Positions 25,090 through 37,146 of a stretch of 64,000 nucleotides of DNA are shown in pieces. Position 1 is the stretch's first letter. The number at the start of each line of letters is the position of its first letter. The position numbers and the translations under genes were made by a program. A model generated the notes under the pieces. That model worked only from the letters and a program-made list of their open reading frames with translations. It was not told the origin of the DNA and ran no database searches. Origin of the DNA: Microstegium vimineum (lineage: Eukaryota; Streptophyta; Magnoliopsida; Poales; Poaceae); contig CM039133.1 of assembly GCA_022036555.1 (NCBI GenBank), forward strand, positions 9,951,894 through 10,015,893, read 5' to 3'.

Positions 25090-25436
25090 TGTACCCAGGG
25101 GTGATGTAAACAAGGGACAATCAATCAAATACAAATCTATTACTTTTATCTACTTTTCCAGCATCTACTTTTGTTGCATTAGTTCTAGTTTACTTACGAG
25201 TTCTCACGATCTCGACGGGCTGCATCTACAAGACCTCCGTCTATGTTGCGAGTTCCGCGTTTTGATCAAGTTGAGCTTTGACGTCCGGGCGCATCGCTGT
25301 CGTCTCGTTCAATCTTGTTCTAGTTATCATCCTTGTCGATTAACTGGTCAAATCGACTGGCACACACCTTTGGATATCGAGTTTGGCTATAAGCCCGAGG
25401 TGTTCGCAGATCCGACGCTTTTTGTGTCAACACCTC

Positions 25437-25457
25437 TTTTGGCACACCCGGTGGACA
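25437..25457 (+). promoter_or_regulatory. Candidate primer binding site
   Basis: TTTTGGCACACCCGGTGGAC lies a few bases after the LTR, with a near-identical segment at 32448-32468 in the nested element. TGGCACACCC looks like the complement of a tRNA 3' end, but I could not name the tRNA. Confidence 0.45.
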
Positions 25458-25465
25458 CTAGATAC

Positions 25466-28400
25466 ATGGGTGGTTCTACTGACGTTGATCCAAGGAACGT
25501 CATCAAAGTCTCCGAAGCAGATCTGAAAGATGATCAGAAGCAAGCTATGGAGCAGGCGATGGAGGAGTATAAGCAGCTATATCTGAAATCCTTCAGCCTA
25601 AATAGGAGCGGGGATGCAGTTTAGAAGCAAGATCCGCCATTGCCTCGCATGTCACTTTCGATGTCAATCCTGGTAAGTTGCAAGAGATGGTCAATTCTGC
25701 GTTAAGTCAAGCGCTCATTAGCCATTGCAACATGCTGTCCAATACTGTATACAATGTTGTCATGCAATCTTTCAAAGAAGGACAACCACCTAGGTATGTG
25801 GGTCCAGCGTATCATCAACCTGGATCGGCATCTGTCACGACTTCATCGACGGCTCCAGCATTCCATCCTGTGAATCCTTCTACCGGTGAAGCCACACCAT
25901 CGAGATCAAGCCCTGCAAGCGTCGTTCGGTTGAACACCGATCTGGTGGCATCGGCAATGTCAGGACATATAGTCCAGAGTCAGCCAACTCCCGCTAGCTG
26001 GTGGGGATACGGTATGCCTCCGGATTTATCTGTCGATGCTAAACTGGTCCAAGGTAATAGTGCAGAGGGAAAAGCCTCTATGGAGTTGATAACATCAGCA
26101 CAACCGATGAGTCTGATAGTACATTACGCTACGTCTTCTCCAAACGAGCAGTTGCCGCCAGGGAATCTTCAGATGGTGGCACCCAAGATGTCTTACGGGC
26201 AACCATCGGCTTTGTCGATGCAACAAGATTTGGTAATGACAAACCATCCCATGATGGTGATGAATCATCAAACTGGAGTATCAATGCACCAAGGCCAGTT
26301 CGTTGATTGTTCCAGGGCGCAGGAGCAACAGGCATTGGGTAACCATCAATTATCAAGAAATCATATGCCGATGACTTATAATCCTGCATGGACTAGTCCA
26401 ATTCAACAACAGGCGGTGCAGCCTGGGCATCAAGTGGTAGGAGCACAACATTACCATTACCCGACGAGTACGCAGAATGAGGCATCGGTGTATCGACCGA
26501 TGAATATCATGTCGCAGTATGCCCTAGTAGGTGCCCAAGGTTATACATCGGCAAATCAAGCGGTGCCTAATATTCAGCAAGGTGGTGTTGCGCCTATACC
26601 AATTGGGTCGGCTTATTTGCCGCAGAGGCCAGAAGGGATGTATCTGCCAGCCCTGCCAGTTAATATTCAGCCGATTCATCGGCAGGATCAGGATGCGTAC
26701 TGGGTCGATAAAATAGCCGAAGTGATGAAAGAACATTTCAGTATAAAGCTTAAGGTCAATACTTATTCTTATCGGACGCCGTACCCTCACGCGTATGACT
26801 TGATCCCTCTCCCAAATCGGTACAAAGTACCGGATTTCACAAAGTTTTCTGGCCAAGATGATACATCGACAATGGAGCACATCAACCGCTTCATTATCCA
26901 ATGTGGAGCGCTAACAGAGATGAACTAAGGGTGAGATTGTTCTCATCCTCTATGTCTGGATCGGCGTTTACGTGGTTTATCTCGCTTCCTCCGAATTCTC
27001 TGATTACTTGGGCCGATTTAGAGAAGCAGTTTCACCAATACTTCTTCTCTGGCGTTCATGAGAAGAGGATCACCGATTTGGTCAAACTTAAACAGCGTAA
27101 TGACGAATCGGTAGAAGGCTTCATCCAAAGGCTTCGGGACGTAAAGAATAAATGCTACAGCTTAGTGCGGGATGATCGGCAACTGGCAGATCTAGCCTTC
27201 TAGGGATTGCTGCCACACATTAGGGATAAGTATGCGTCTCAAGAGTTCGAGAGTTTGAGCCATCTTGTACAGAGAGTTGCCGATCAAGAAATCAAAGCCT
27301 TCGAACCTAGGAAGACTTGGAATAAAAAGGTGTCCTTCATCGAACAGGAAGAAGAGTCTGAATCAGATGAGGGAACAAATATCGGCGTTGCTGAATGGGT
27401 GAAGGAGAAGAAGCCAATATCCTGTCCGTTTGGTCAGAAGGAGGCTGAAAGGTTTACTTTCGATACTGCTAAAGTCGATAGAATATTCGATCTGTTGCTT
27501 CAAGAAGGGCGGATTAAGCTAGCGCCTAATCAAGTAATTCCATCGGCTGAAGAGCTTAGAAGGATGAGGTACTGTAAATGGCATGATGCAACCTCACATA
27601 GTACCAATGATTGCAAAGTCTTTAGGCAGCAATTCCAGTCAAAAATCGAGGCTGGGCGAATCAAGTTTGAAAACTCTAAAGCTCAAAGACCGATGAAAAT
27701 GGACCAGCATCCGTTTCCGAATAATATGGTGGAGACGAGTGGAAAAGTCAAAGTACTGACATCGGAAGTAGCCAATTCATTGGTGGATCATGAACATCAA
27801 ATAACTATGCAGGATGTAAAGGGAAAAAAACTTGCCGATGGAAGAGAAGGTAAAAGAATTGCCGATGATAGCAGCAGCTCCAGGAGGCCCTAGAGACGTG
27901 CGTCATACGGCGTTGTAATCATGCACAGGAGGCCGTGACAGGAGTATGAGCGTTCACGAGAAGAGCAACATCGGCGGCAGGAAGAAGAGAGACATCAGGA
28001 GTGGTATCGGCATAAAGATCATTGGAAATGTCCCTTCTTCGTCCATTGTTCGGAAGAAGCCATCAAGCTGCCCACTGCCGATAATTGTCCTGAATGCAAC
28101 GGGTACTATCCTACTGATCGGTCGGAGAAGAAGTCTCGCTTTGAAGGTCAGGGATCAAGCTATGCTAGGACGATCAGAGGAAAAGAATCAGTACATGATC
28201 GGCTGGGGGGCAAACTCAGTGTACATGACAGGCTTGGAAAGCATATCCGTCAAGAGGAGATCGAAGAGAGGGCTAATGCAAGGGTGCCCGATGAAGAGAT
28301 ATTCTCTAGAGATCCAAACATAAGGGGTAATACAAGCCAACACAGTGAGAAACAGTACCAACCTGTCTGGAAGACTAAGCTTCCTCAATGGTGTCCCAAA

Positions 28401-28589
28401 GGCCTGACAAAAACTCAAAGAAGGAGGATCCAGCGTGAACGCCAGAATGATCTAAGTTATAGCTCTTCGAAAGGAGAACCTCCAGTTTGGGAGTGGAGGC
28501 CAAAACGCCAGGAGAGGAGTCCGTCGACAGAAGTCAACATGGTTGTTATGTTGCCGATGGAATTTATGGCACCTACTGATGCTAAATAA
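25466..28589 (+). pseudogene. Ty3 gag (Tat lineage), broken
   Basis: The start at 25466 is supported by the matching start of the nested element (32512). Parts in order: a short helical N-terminus; a Gln/Pro/Met-rich variable region to about 26640; the conserved capsid core (YRTPYPHAYDLIPLPNRYK, KFSGQDDTSTMEHINRF, SAFTWFISLPPNS); a zinc-binding CxxHx4Hx4C motif at about 27570-27615; and a C-terminal part with NCPECNG and WCPKGLTKTQRRRIQRE. Breaks: TAG at 25622 (CAG in the relative), a small deletion with frameshift near 26915, TAG at 27201, and a stop near 27891. Gag would form the particle shell and bind the RNA. Confidence 0.85.
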
Positions 28590-28601
28590 GAAGCCGTTGA
28601 T

Positions 28602-29195
28602 ATGGCTCAACTAGTGCTAGATCCGATGACAACTGTTTTTGAAAAACCTGCCGATAATGAAAGGCAGCATCTGAGAGCCTTGTTTGTCAAGGTCAAAGTC
28701 GATGGGCAACCGGTATCAAAGATGTTAGTCGATGGTGGAGCATCGATCAATATAATGCCATATGTCATGTTCAGAAAGCTTGGGAAAGGTGACCAAGACT
28801 TAGTCAAGACGGATATGAAGCTGAAAGATTTTGAAGGCAATGTGTCACCGGCCATGGGAGCCGTATGCGTCGAATTGACTATCGACAGTAAAACTTTGCC
28901 GACGATGTTTTTTGTAATCAGCGGCAAGGGGACCTACAATTTTCTTCTAGGAAGGGATTGGATTCACGCTAACTTCTGCATCCCTTCTACGATGCACCAA
29001 AGCCTTGTGCAATGGGTCGGGGACGGAATTGAAGTCGTCCGGAGTGAAGTCCCGTCAATTGTTGCATCGGCAGAATCGGAGACCTATGAGCGGACCAAAT
29101 GCATATCCGGTGAAGCTTGGGATACAGAATTCCTCAAGGTGGCCGATTACCAGATTACACCGATCCAAGCAGTCGGTTCTGAAAAAGAGGTTTAA
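28602..29195 (+). CDS. Ty3 retropepsin-type protease domain
   Basis: A 197-residue open frame with the aspartic protease motif MLVDGGASINIMP near residues 45-57, the catalytic Asp in DGGA rather than the more usual D(S/T)GA, and a flap-distal GKGTYNFLLGRDWIH near residues 108-122. It would cleave the Gag-Pol polyprotein. It is one of the few undamaged pieces of this pol and ends at a TAA (29193-29195) before RT, so it is no longer joined to it. Confidence 0.8.
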   Translation: MAQLVLDPMTTVFEKPADNERQHLRALFVKVKVDGQPVSKMLVDGGASINIMPYVMFRKLGKGDQDLVKTDMKLKDFEGNVSPAMGAVCVELTIDSKTLPTMFFVISGKGTYNFLLGRDWIHANFCIPSTMHQSLVQWVGDGIEVVRSEVPSIVASAESETYERTKCISGEAWDTEFLKVADYQITPIQAVGSEKEV

Positions 29196-29344
29196 TGGAT
29201 CAGTTCGCCGATGATGGAAAACTTAGACAGGGGTTCACATCAGCCGATGATTTGCTAGAAATAGAAATCGGCGATGGTAGTAAGCCTAGGCCAACTTTTA
29301 TTAGTGCTAAGTTAGATTCCCAATGTAAGCAACAGTAGAGTGAT

Positions 29345-30151
29345 TTGTTAAAAGAATATAAAGATTGTTTTGCTTGGGATTATATAGAGATGCCTGGTCT
29401 GGACCGATCGATAGTTGAACATCGGTTGCCTATTAAGTCGGGTTTTCAACCACATCGGCAACCAGCGCGCCGATGTAACCCTACTGTACTACCCGATATT
29501 AAAACTGAGATTACGAAGTTAATCAAAGCTAGATTTATTCGGCAATGCCGGTATGCTGAATGGATTTCTAATGTGGTTCCTGTATATAATAAGAATGGAA
29601 AACTTCGTGTTTGTATTGATTTCAAGAATCTCAATAAAGCTACGCCGATGGACAGCTATCCAATGCTCGTTGCCGATCTACTAGTTGATGCTTCTGCTGG
29701 ACATAAGATTATCAGTTTTATGGATGGTAACGCTGGATATAATCAAATATTTATGGCTGAAGAAGATATATCCAAAACTGCTTTTAGATGTCCAGGCCAC
29801 GTCGGTTTGATTGAGTGGATCGTGATGACTTTTGGCTTGAAAAATTCTGGTGCTACTTATCAGAGAGCGATGAATTTCATCTTTCATAAGTATATCAGTA
29901 CTTTGGTTGAAATCTATATCGACAGTGTGGTGGTTAAGTCTGGAGACTTTGAAAAGCATCTTGCAGATCTGCGGAAGATTCTAGAGTGCACAAGGGAACA
30001 TGGGCTAAAGATGAATCCAAATAAGTGTGCGTTTGGCGTATCAGCGGGTCAATTCTTAGGGTTCATGGTGCATCAGAGCGGTATAGAGATCGGCAGAAAG
30101 TATATTGATGCAATTAACAAAGTGATTGCTCTGACGAACAAGACTGAGTAG
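29345..30151 (+). pseudogene. Ty3 reverse transcriptase domain with YIDS instead of YIDD
   Basis: 268 residues. Visible in order: FIRQCRYAEWISNVVPV, LRVCIDFKNLNKAT, ISFMDGNAGYNQIF with the first catalytic Asp (about residue 126), MTFGLKNSGATYQRAMN, and then YIDSVVVKSGDFEKH, where the second Asp of the YxDD box is replaced by Ser. The replacement alone would abolish polymerisation. The frame ends in TAG at 30149 before the connection and RNase H domains, in a context where relatives would be expected to have Trp. Confidence 0.85.
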
Positions 30152-30157
30152 CAATCT

Positions 30158-30832
30158 TTGATCGGCAAGATTAATTTAATTAGAAGATTTATAACTAATA
30201 TGTCTGGGAAGATTAAGTCTTTTATCCCGTTATTGAAGCTAAAGGCCGGTCAAGAATTTGTGTGGGGAGAAGAACAACAATCGGCTTTGGATGAAATCAA
30301 GAGATATCTAGCAAATCCTCCGGTTTTGATTCCACCTCGACATGGAAGACCCTTCAGATTGTATTTGTCTGTCAATGATGGTGTTATTGGGTCAGCCTTG
30401 ATTCAAGAATTTGAAGGAAAAGAATGTGTGATTTATTATTTGAGTAGAAGACTGGTGGATGCTGAGACCAGGTATTCGGCCGTTGAAAAATTATGTTTAT
30501 GTCTATACTTCTCTTGTACCAAGTTAAGCCATTATTTGCTATCAGCCGAGTGTACTGTTATATGTAAGGATGATGTGGTCAAGTATATGCTATCAATGCC
30601 GATATTGAGCGGAAGAATCAGCAAGTGGATTTTGGCGCTGCCTGAATTTGATCTAAGGTATGAATCAACCAAGGCAGTAAAAGAGCAGGTGATGGCCGAT
30701 TTTGTTACTCAGCATTGCGGTACGCTAAATTCGGTAGAGATTGCTCCTTGGACTTTATTTTTTGATGGTTCCACATGTAAGGGGAGCAGGTATCGGTGTT
30801 ATCTTGATTTAACCCTGAGGGAAAAAGTATGA
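30158..30832 (+). pseudogene. RT thumb/connection, Ty3 RNase H and start of a second RNase H
   Basis: Begins with the connection (RRFITNMSGKIKSFIPLLKLK), then the Ty3 RNase H region (PFRLYLSVNDGVIGSAL, YYLSRRLVDAETRYSAVEKL) and its trailing PEFDLRYE segment. At about 30745 an unrelated second RNase H begins with WTLFFDGSTCKGS, whose DGS is the first catalytic position. The frame breaks at 30832 and resumes at 30840. Two RNase H domains in tandem are characteristic of the Tat lineage. Confidence 0.8.
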
Positions 30833-30839
30833 AATCTCA

Positions 30840-31357
30840 TTGCCGATTATTGCTACTTCGACAAATAATCAGGCTGAGTACCAAGCATTACTGAAGGGCT
30901 TGGAGTTGCTCAGAGAAGTACGTGCCGATGCTGTAGAGATCTTTGGTGATTCTATGTTGGTAATTAATCAATTGGTTGGAACATATGAGTGCCGAAGTGA
31001 TATTTTGATTACCTATCATGGGAAGTGCTTGCAGTTATTAAAAGAATTCAGAGAATATCGTCTTGAACACATTCCTAGGTTGCATAATGAGGAAGCCAAT
31101 CGATTGGCGCAACATGCTTCGGGATATCAACCGATTCAAGAGGTAATGACATCGGTAATAGTTGCCGATGACTGGAGAAAAGAGATTGCCAATTACTTAA
31201 GAGATCCGTCTAGAAAAGTTGAAAGACGGTTGAGGTTTCAGGCTACAAAGTATGTGCTCCTTGATAACGAGTTATATTATCGTACAATTGACGGGGTTTT
31301 ACTCAGATGCCTTAATGGAGAGGAATCGAAAAGGTTGATGGGTGAAATTCATGAAGG
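30840..31357 (+). pseudogene. Second (archaeal-type-like) RNase H and start of integrase, cut by nested insertion
   Basis: Continues the second RNase H: NNQAEYQALLKGLELL holds the catalytic Glu and IFGDSMLVINQL the next Asp, followed by a HIPRLHNEEANRLAQHA motif. After a spacer, the integrase N-terminal region starts (LLRCLNGEESKRLMGEIHEG). At 31358 the nested element interrupts the codon, and the frame resumes after its target duplication at 37152 (GVCGAHQ). Confidence 0.82.
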
Positions 31358-32443
31358 TGTTGACACCGTTTTTTGGCACGTGTTAATATGATCTAAGGAT
31401 TGTGTCAATCGGTAAAAAGGCTAGTTATCGTTCGTTATCAGCATTGGGATATTACCAGTCAGATTGCCGATAAAGGTAAGAGTGTTGCTGATGCAGACAG
31501 AGACTTGTTGCCGATTGAGACAGGAAGACACTATTGATGAAGGCAAGGGGATGTTGCCGACAGGAAGAATATTGCCGATGAGAATTGAGGCTCATTATCG
31601 ATGTGATGAAGGCAATAATGTTGCTGATGGAGGCAAAAAAGTGTTGCCGATGAGAGCCAAAGCCTGTTGCCGATGAGGATGGAAAGTTGCCGAAGAAAGA
31701 TGACATGGCTAACATGAGCATACGGTTGCCGATGACGTTAAAAGGAAATTGCGGATTGGAAGGATGTGTCAATGGAAAGTTTCATCGGGAGGAGACATAA
31801 GGAAACTGGTGATCTTATACCAGTATTGTTATAGAAGTTTTAGTCCGACTCTTACACGAGTCATTTATTTCCTTTAAAATAAAAGACTTTGTTTAGGAAA
31901 ATATTATTGTTTGAGTCCGGCTCCTGCGCGAGTCAGTTATTTCCTTTAAAATAGGAGTTTGTTTTATTTTGGAAAGGTACGAGTCGTATCTATCTACAAC
32001 TCCTTCTGCCGGAGTATAAATAGGTACCCAGGGGTGCTGTAAACGATCATATCCAATCATACAATCAATACAAAACAATTACTCTTATTTACTTTTACTA
32101 CAATTTACCCTTTTATTGCATTAGTCTTAGTTTATCTACGAGTTCTTCAAGCTTCGACGGGCTGCATCTCCTTGATCTCTGTCAAACCCTTGCAAGTTCC
32201 GCGTGGGACTAATCTGAGCCTTGACATCCGGGCGCATCGCTGTTGTCTCGTTCAACTCTGCTCTAGTTATTTTGATCAAGTCTGAGTCTTGACATCTGGG
32301 TGTATCGCCGTTGTCTTGTTTGGATCTTGTTCTAGTTATCGTCCTTGTCGATTAACTGGTCAAATCGACTGGTAGACCTTTGGATATCGAATTCGGGTAA
32401 TAGCCCGAGGTGTTCGCAGATCCTGACGCTTTTTGTGTCAACA
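31358..32443 (+). repeat. 5' LTR of the nested gag-only element
   Basis: TGTTGACACCG to GTGTCAACA, 1086 bp. The U3 part (31440-31760) is filled with TTGCCGAT(G/A) motifs. TATA box near 32015. Confidence 0.93.
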
Positions 32444-32511
32444 CCTCTTTTGGCACACCCGATGGGACAATATCACATCTTTTGGCCACGGTTTAACCCA
32501 TTACAAGCTTA

Positions 32512-35500
32512 ATGGACAATACTGCTGAGATCAATCCGAAGAATGCCATTAAAGTCTCCGAAGCAAATCTGAGAGATGGTCAGAAGCAGGCTATGGATTG
32601 GGCTATGGAGGAGTACAAACAGTTATATCTCAAGTCCTTCAGCCTAAACAGAATCGGCGAAGCAGTCCAGAAGCAAGATCCGTTGTTGCCACGATAGGTC
32701 ACTTTCGACGCCGATCCTGGTAAATTACAAGAGATGGTTAATTCTGCATTAAATCATGTGTTAATTAGCTAATCCAATGTGCTGTCCAATACTGTATACA
32801 ATGCTGTCAAGCAAACTTTCAAAGAAAGACAAGCACCATATTATGTTGATCCGGCGTATCATCAACTCGGATCGGCATCTGTTATGATCCCATCGGTGGT
32901 CCCAAGGGTGTCTTCACCGCATATGAACCGGTCTGCCGATGAGATCACGTCGCCAAAATCGGACCTAGCAAACATTACTCAATTGAATGCAAATCTGGTG
33001 GCGTCAACAATGTCTGGACCTGTGACCCAGAGTCAGCCAACTTCCGTCAGCTAGTGGGGATACGGTATGCCTCCAAGTCCATCTGTTGATTCCAAATTGG
33101 TCCAGGATAACAATGTATAGTGGAAGATTCCCGTGGCATCGGCAACACCTGCACAACCGATGATTCCAGCGATGCATTATGCTACATCCTCTCCAATTGT
33201 GCAATTGCCGTCAGGGAATCCTCAGGTGGCGATACCTAGAGTGGCTTATGCGCAACCATCGGCAGGTTTTTGGCCGATGCAGCAAGACATTGCTATTGGG
33301 AACCAGCCCGTATCAGCAATTGTTCCTCAAGCTATGGTACCTGCAAATCAAGGCAATCATCCAAGGGTACAAGGGCAGCAAACACCAGCTGGTTATCAGC
33401 CATCGGCAAGTCATATGTCGATGACATCTAATGTAAGTTGGATCGGTCAATTACCGATTCAGCAGCAAGTTGTGCAACCTGGATACCAAGTGGCAAGAGC
33501 TCAGTAGTGTCATCTGCCAGCGAGTATTCAGAATGAAATATCGGTACATCAGTTGATAAGTACTACTTCGCCATAGTACTCGCAAGTAAACGTGCACAAT
33601 GAAACATCAACTCAGCCGATGCATAATGTTCAACAACAGGTGACACAACCTAGATGTCAAGTGGTAGGGGTCCAACACCACCACTTATTATCGGGATTAT
33701 ATAATGATGCATTGGTGTCCCAGTCGGTAAACCCTCTATTCCCGCAATATATTCCTGTGGGTGTTCAAGATGGTCCATCGGCAAATCAGCCGATGCGTGA
33801 TGTTCAACGAATTGATGTTGCCTCTGCACCAACTGGTTTGACCTATTTACCACAAAGAGATGAGAAGGTACATCAACCTGTTCACCCAGTCAACATCCAG
33901 CCAGTGCATCGGCAGGATCAAGATGCGTACTGGGCCGATAAGATTGCTGAAGTGGCGAAAGAGAAATTCGGTATCAAGCCTAAGGTTGATACATATTCTT
34001 ATCGGACTCCATACCCTCCAGCGTATGATTTGATCCCTCTCCCAAATCGGTACAAAGTGCCAGATTTCACCAAATTTTCTGGTCAAGATGATATATCAAC
34101 AATGGAGCATATTAACCGATTTATTATCCAATGTGGAGAGGGAGCCAGCAGGGATGAACTGAGGGTAAGATTGTTCTCGTCATTGTTATCTGGATCGGCA
34201 TTTACATGGTTTATTTCACTACCTCCAAATTCTGTGATCACTTGGGCCGATCTAGAAAAACAGTTTTACAAATACTTCTTTGCTGGCATACATGAAAAGA
34301 AGATCACCGATTTGGTCAAATTGAAGCAGCGTAATGATGAATTGGTAGAAAGCTTCATGCAAAGACTGCGAGATGTGAAGAACAAGTGCTATATCTTAGT
34401 ACTTGATGATCGGCAATTGACGGATTTGGCCTGCCAGGGATTACTGCCGCACATCAGGGACAAATACGCGTCTCAAGAGTTTGAAAGCTTGAGCCATCTT
34501 GTGCAAAGGGTTGCCGATCAAGACATCAAAGTTTTTGAGCCTAGAGGAAATTGGGATGAGGAGGTGTCTTTAACTAAGAAGACAGATTCGGACGAAGAAG
34601 CAAGTATCGGTTTAGTTGAATGGGTAGAGAATAAAAAGCCGATGTCTTGTCCGTTTGACCAGAAAGAAGCTGGGAGATTCACCTTTGATATCACCAAGGC
34701 CAATAGGATGTTTGACCTATTACTTCAAGAAGGGAGGATTAGGCTGGCGCCTAACCAGGTAATTCCATCGGCCGAAGAGCTCAGAAGGATCAGGTACTGC
34801 AAGTGGCACAATGCAACTTCGCACAGTACCAATGATTGCAAAGTCTTTAGGCAGCAATTGCAATCGGAAATTGAATCTGGGCGAATCAAGTTTGAAAATT
34901 CCAAAGCCCAGAAGCCGATGAAGATTGACCAGCACCCGTTTCCAAATAATATGGTGGAGGCTAGTGGGAAAACTAAGGTGCTGACATCGGAAGCTGCCAA
35001 AAAAAGCGCATCGGTAGACCCTGAACATCAGATAGCTACGCATGAAGTAACAGGGAGAAAGTTTGCCGATGATAGAAAAGGCAAGAGAGTTGCCGATGAT
35101 AGCAGTAGCGCCGGAAGGTCTTATGGCGCCGTGATCACGCATAGACGGCCACGACAAGATTGGCATTGGCATGAGGATCAACATCTGCAGCAGAAGGAGA
35201 AAAAACACCAGGAGTGGCATCGGCATAAAGACCACTAGAAGTGTCCCTTCTTTGTTCATTGCTGGGAAGAGGGCATCAAGTTGCCGACTGCTGATAATTG
35301 CCCCGAGTGCAATGGATACTGCCCTGCTGATCGGCCAAAAAAGAAGTCTTGCTTCAACGATCGGGAACCCAGATATGCTAGGCCGCTCAAAGAAAAGAGA
35401 TTAGCTCATGATCGGCTGGGGGGCAAGCTCAGCATACACGATAGGCTTGACAAGCATATTTGTCGAGAAGATCTTGAGGAGATGGCTGATGCAGGAGTGC

Positions 35501-35598
35501 CCGATGAAAAGAAATTCTCCAGAGATCCAAACATGAATGGTGCAGATACAAGCAATGAGAAACAATATTGGCCTGTTTGGAAAACTAAGTTCCTTTAA
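32512..35598 (+). pseudogene. Gag of the nested element
   Basis: Start at 32512 (MDNTAEINPKN). A long clean stretch runs from 33592 to 35238 (548 residues) with the capsid core (DAYWADKIAEVAKEKFG, YRTPYPPAYDLIPLPNRYK, QFYKYFFAGIHEKKI), and the CxxHx4Hx4C motif at about 34798-34845. Stops at 32695, 33052, 33118 and 33505 break the variable N-terminal half. TAG at 35236 stands where the host copy has TGG, and the C-terminal NCPECNGYCPAD part continues in another open frame to 35598. Compared with the host gag the core is better preserved, so this may have made capsid protein more recently. Confidence 0.85.
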
Positions 35599-36059
35599 TG
35601 GTGTCCCAAGGGTCTTACAAAGACTCAAAGAAGGAGGATGCAGCGCAAGCGCCAAGAAGGTTTGTGTCACGATGAAAATCCATCTAGAGGGAAATCTTCA
35701 GTTAAGCAGTGAAGGCCAAAGCACAAAGATGAGAATCCATCGGCATATGTCAATATGTTGCCGATAGTGTAATTAGAGTCGATGGCCTTGGACATTTTGG
35801 CTTGGGAAGCAACACTTGGTGAGCCCTAGCGTTTCAACTGTTACACTTGGGGGGCATCGGTAGGCTGAGTGAAGAGTTTATGCACTGGGAGCAGCGCTGC
35901 CGATGAATTTCTTGGCTGCAAAAGGACGAGGATTGTAAGAATGGCTCTGCAATGCTTATGTCCAATAGTCAAAGAAGTGGTGCAGGCATTTTTGGAAGAG
36001 ATGTAGTAGAAAAAATTTTGGTGCATAAGATATCTTATACTCCGAAATTGGGGGGCATG
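35599..36059 (+). other. Deletion junction, antisense-gene stub and polypurine tract of the nested element
   Basis: To about 35770 this matches the end of gag in the host (28400-28560). From about 35790 to 35935 it matches 39490-39630, a part of the antisense gene near its intron 3, including the GCGCTTGGGGGGGCATC-like phrase. From about 35990 to 36059 it matches the host's terminal segment (41870-41940). It ends with AAATTGGGGGGCATG directly before the 3' LTR, the polypurine tract that primes plus-strand DNA. Confidence 0.75.
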
Positions 36060-37146
36060 TGTTGACACCGTTTTTTGGCACATGTCAATATGATCTAAGG
36101 ATTGTGTCGATCGGTAAAAAGGCTAGTTGTCGTTCCTTATCGGCATTGGGATATTACCAGTCAGATTGCCGATAAAGGTAAGAGTATTGCTGATGCAGAC
36201 AGAGACTTATTGCCGATTGAGACAGGAAGACACTGTTGATGAAGGCAAGGGGATGTTGCCGACAGGAAGAACATTGCCGATGAGAATTGAGGCTCATTAT
36301 CGATGTGATGAAGGCAATAATGTTGCTGATGGAGGAAAAAAAGTGTTGCCGATGAAAGCCAAAGCCTGTTGCCGATGAGGACGGAAAGTTGCCGATGAAA
36401 GATGACATGGCTAACGTGAGCATACGGTTGCCGATGACGTTAAAAGGAAATTGCAGATCGGAAGGATGTGTCAATGGAAAGTTTCATCGGGGAGGAGACA
36501 TAAGGAAACTGGTGATCTTATACCAGTATTGTTATAGAAGTTTTAGTCTGACTCTTGCACGAGTCATTTATTTCCTTTAAAATAAAAGAGTTTGTTTAGG
36601 AAAATATTATTGTTTGAGTCCGGCTGCTACGCGAGTCAGTTATTTCCTTTAAAATAGGAGTTTGTTTTATTTAGGAAAGGTACGAGTTGTATCTATCTAC
36701 AACTCCTTCTGCCGGAGTATAAATAGGTACCCAGGGGTGCTGTAAACGGTCATATCCAATCATATAATCAATACAAATCAATTACTCTTATTTACTTTTA
36801 CTGCAATTTACCCTTTTATTGCATTAGTCTTAGTTTATCTACGAGTTCTTCAAGCTTCGACGAGCTGCATCTCCTTGATCTCCGTCAAACCCTTGCAAGT
36901 TCCATGTGGCAGTAATCTGAGCCTTGACATCCGGGCGCATCGCTGTTGTCTCGTTCAGCTCTGCTCTAGTTATCTTGATCAAGTCTGAGTCTTGACATCT
37001 GGGTGTATCGCCGTTGTCTTGTTTGGATCTTGTTCTAGTTATCGTCCTTGTCAATTAACTGGTCAAATCGACTGGCACACCTTTGGATATCGAATTCGAG
37101 TAATAGCCCGAGGTGTTCGCAGATCCTGACGCTTTTTGTGTCAACA
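36060..37146 (+). repeat. 3' LTR of the nested gag-only element
   Basis: 1087 bp, TGTTGACACCG to GTGTCAACA, followed by the GAAGG target duplication. Differences from the 5' LTR are scattered, several in the first 90 bases. Confidence 0.93.

Larger units (their letters stand above)
24573..25432 (+). repeat. 5' LTR of the Tat-lineage host element
   Basis: Starts TGTTGATACCGTTTTTTG and ends GCTTTTTGTGTCAACA. At 860 bp it is shorter than its relatives at 31358 and 61612, mainly because its array of GCCGAT-containing motifs is smaller. Contains an (ATT)n run at 24947-24983 and a TATA box near 25082. Confidence 0.9.
31358..37146 (+). mobile_element. Nested gag-only Tat-family element (5.8 kb), with GAAGG target duplication
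   Basis: Two near-identical LTRs (31358-32443, 36060-37146) flank a gag region and a short 3' stub with no pol. GAAGG is duplicated at 31353-31357 and 37147-37151; removing the element and one GAAGG restores the host integrase frame (HEGVCGAHQ). From about 35770 the sequence jumps from the gag end (compare 28557) to the last part of the antisense-gene region (compare 39490-39630 and 41870-41940). It is thus an internal deletion derivative that would need proteins from a full-length relative. LTRs differ by only a few percent by eye, so it inserted later than its host. Confidence 0.93.
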
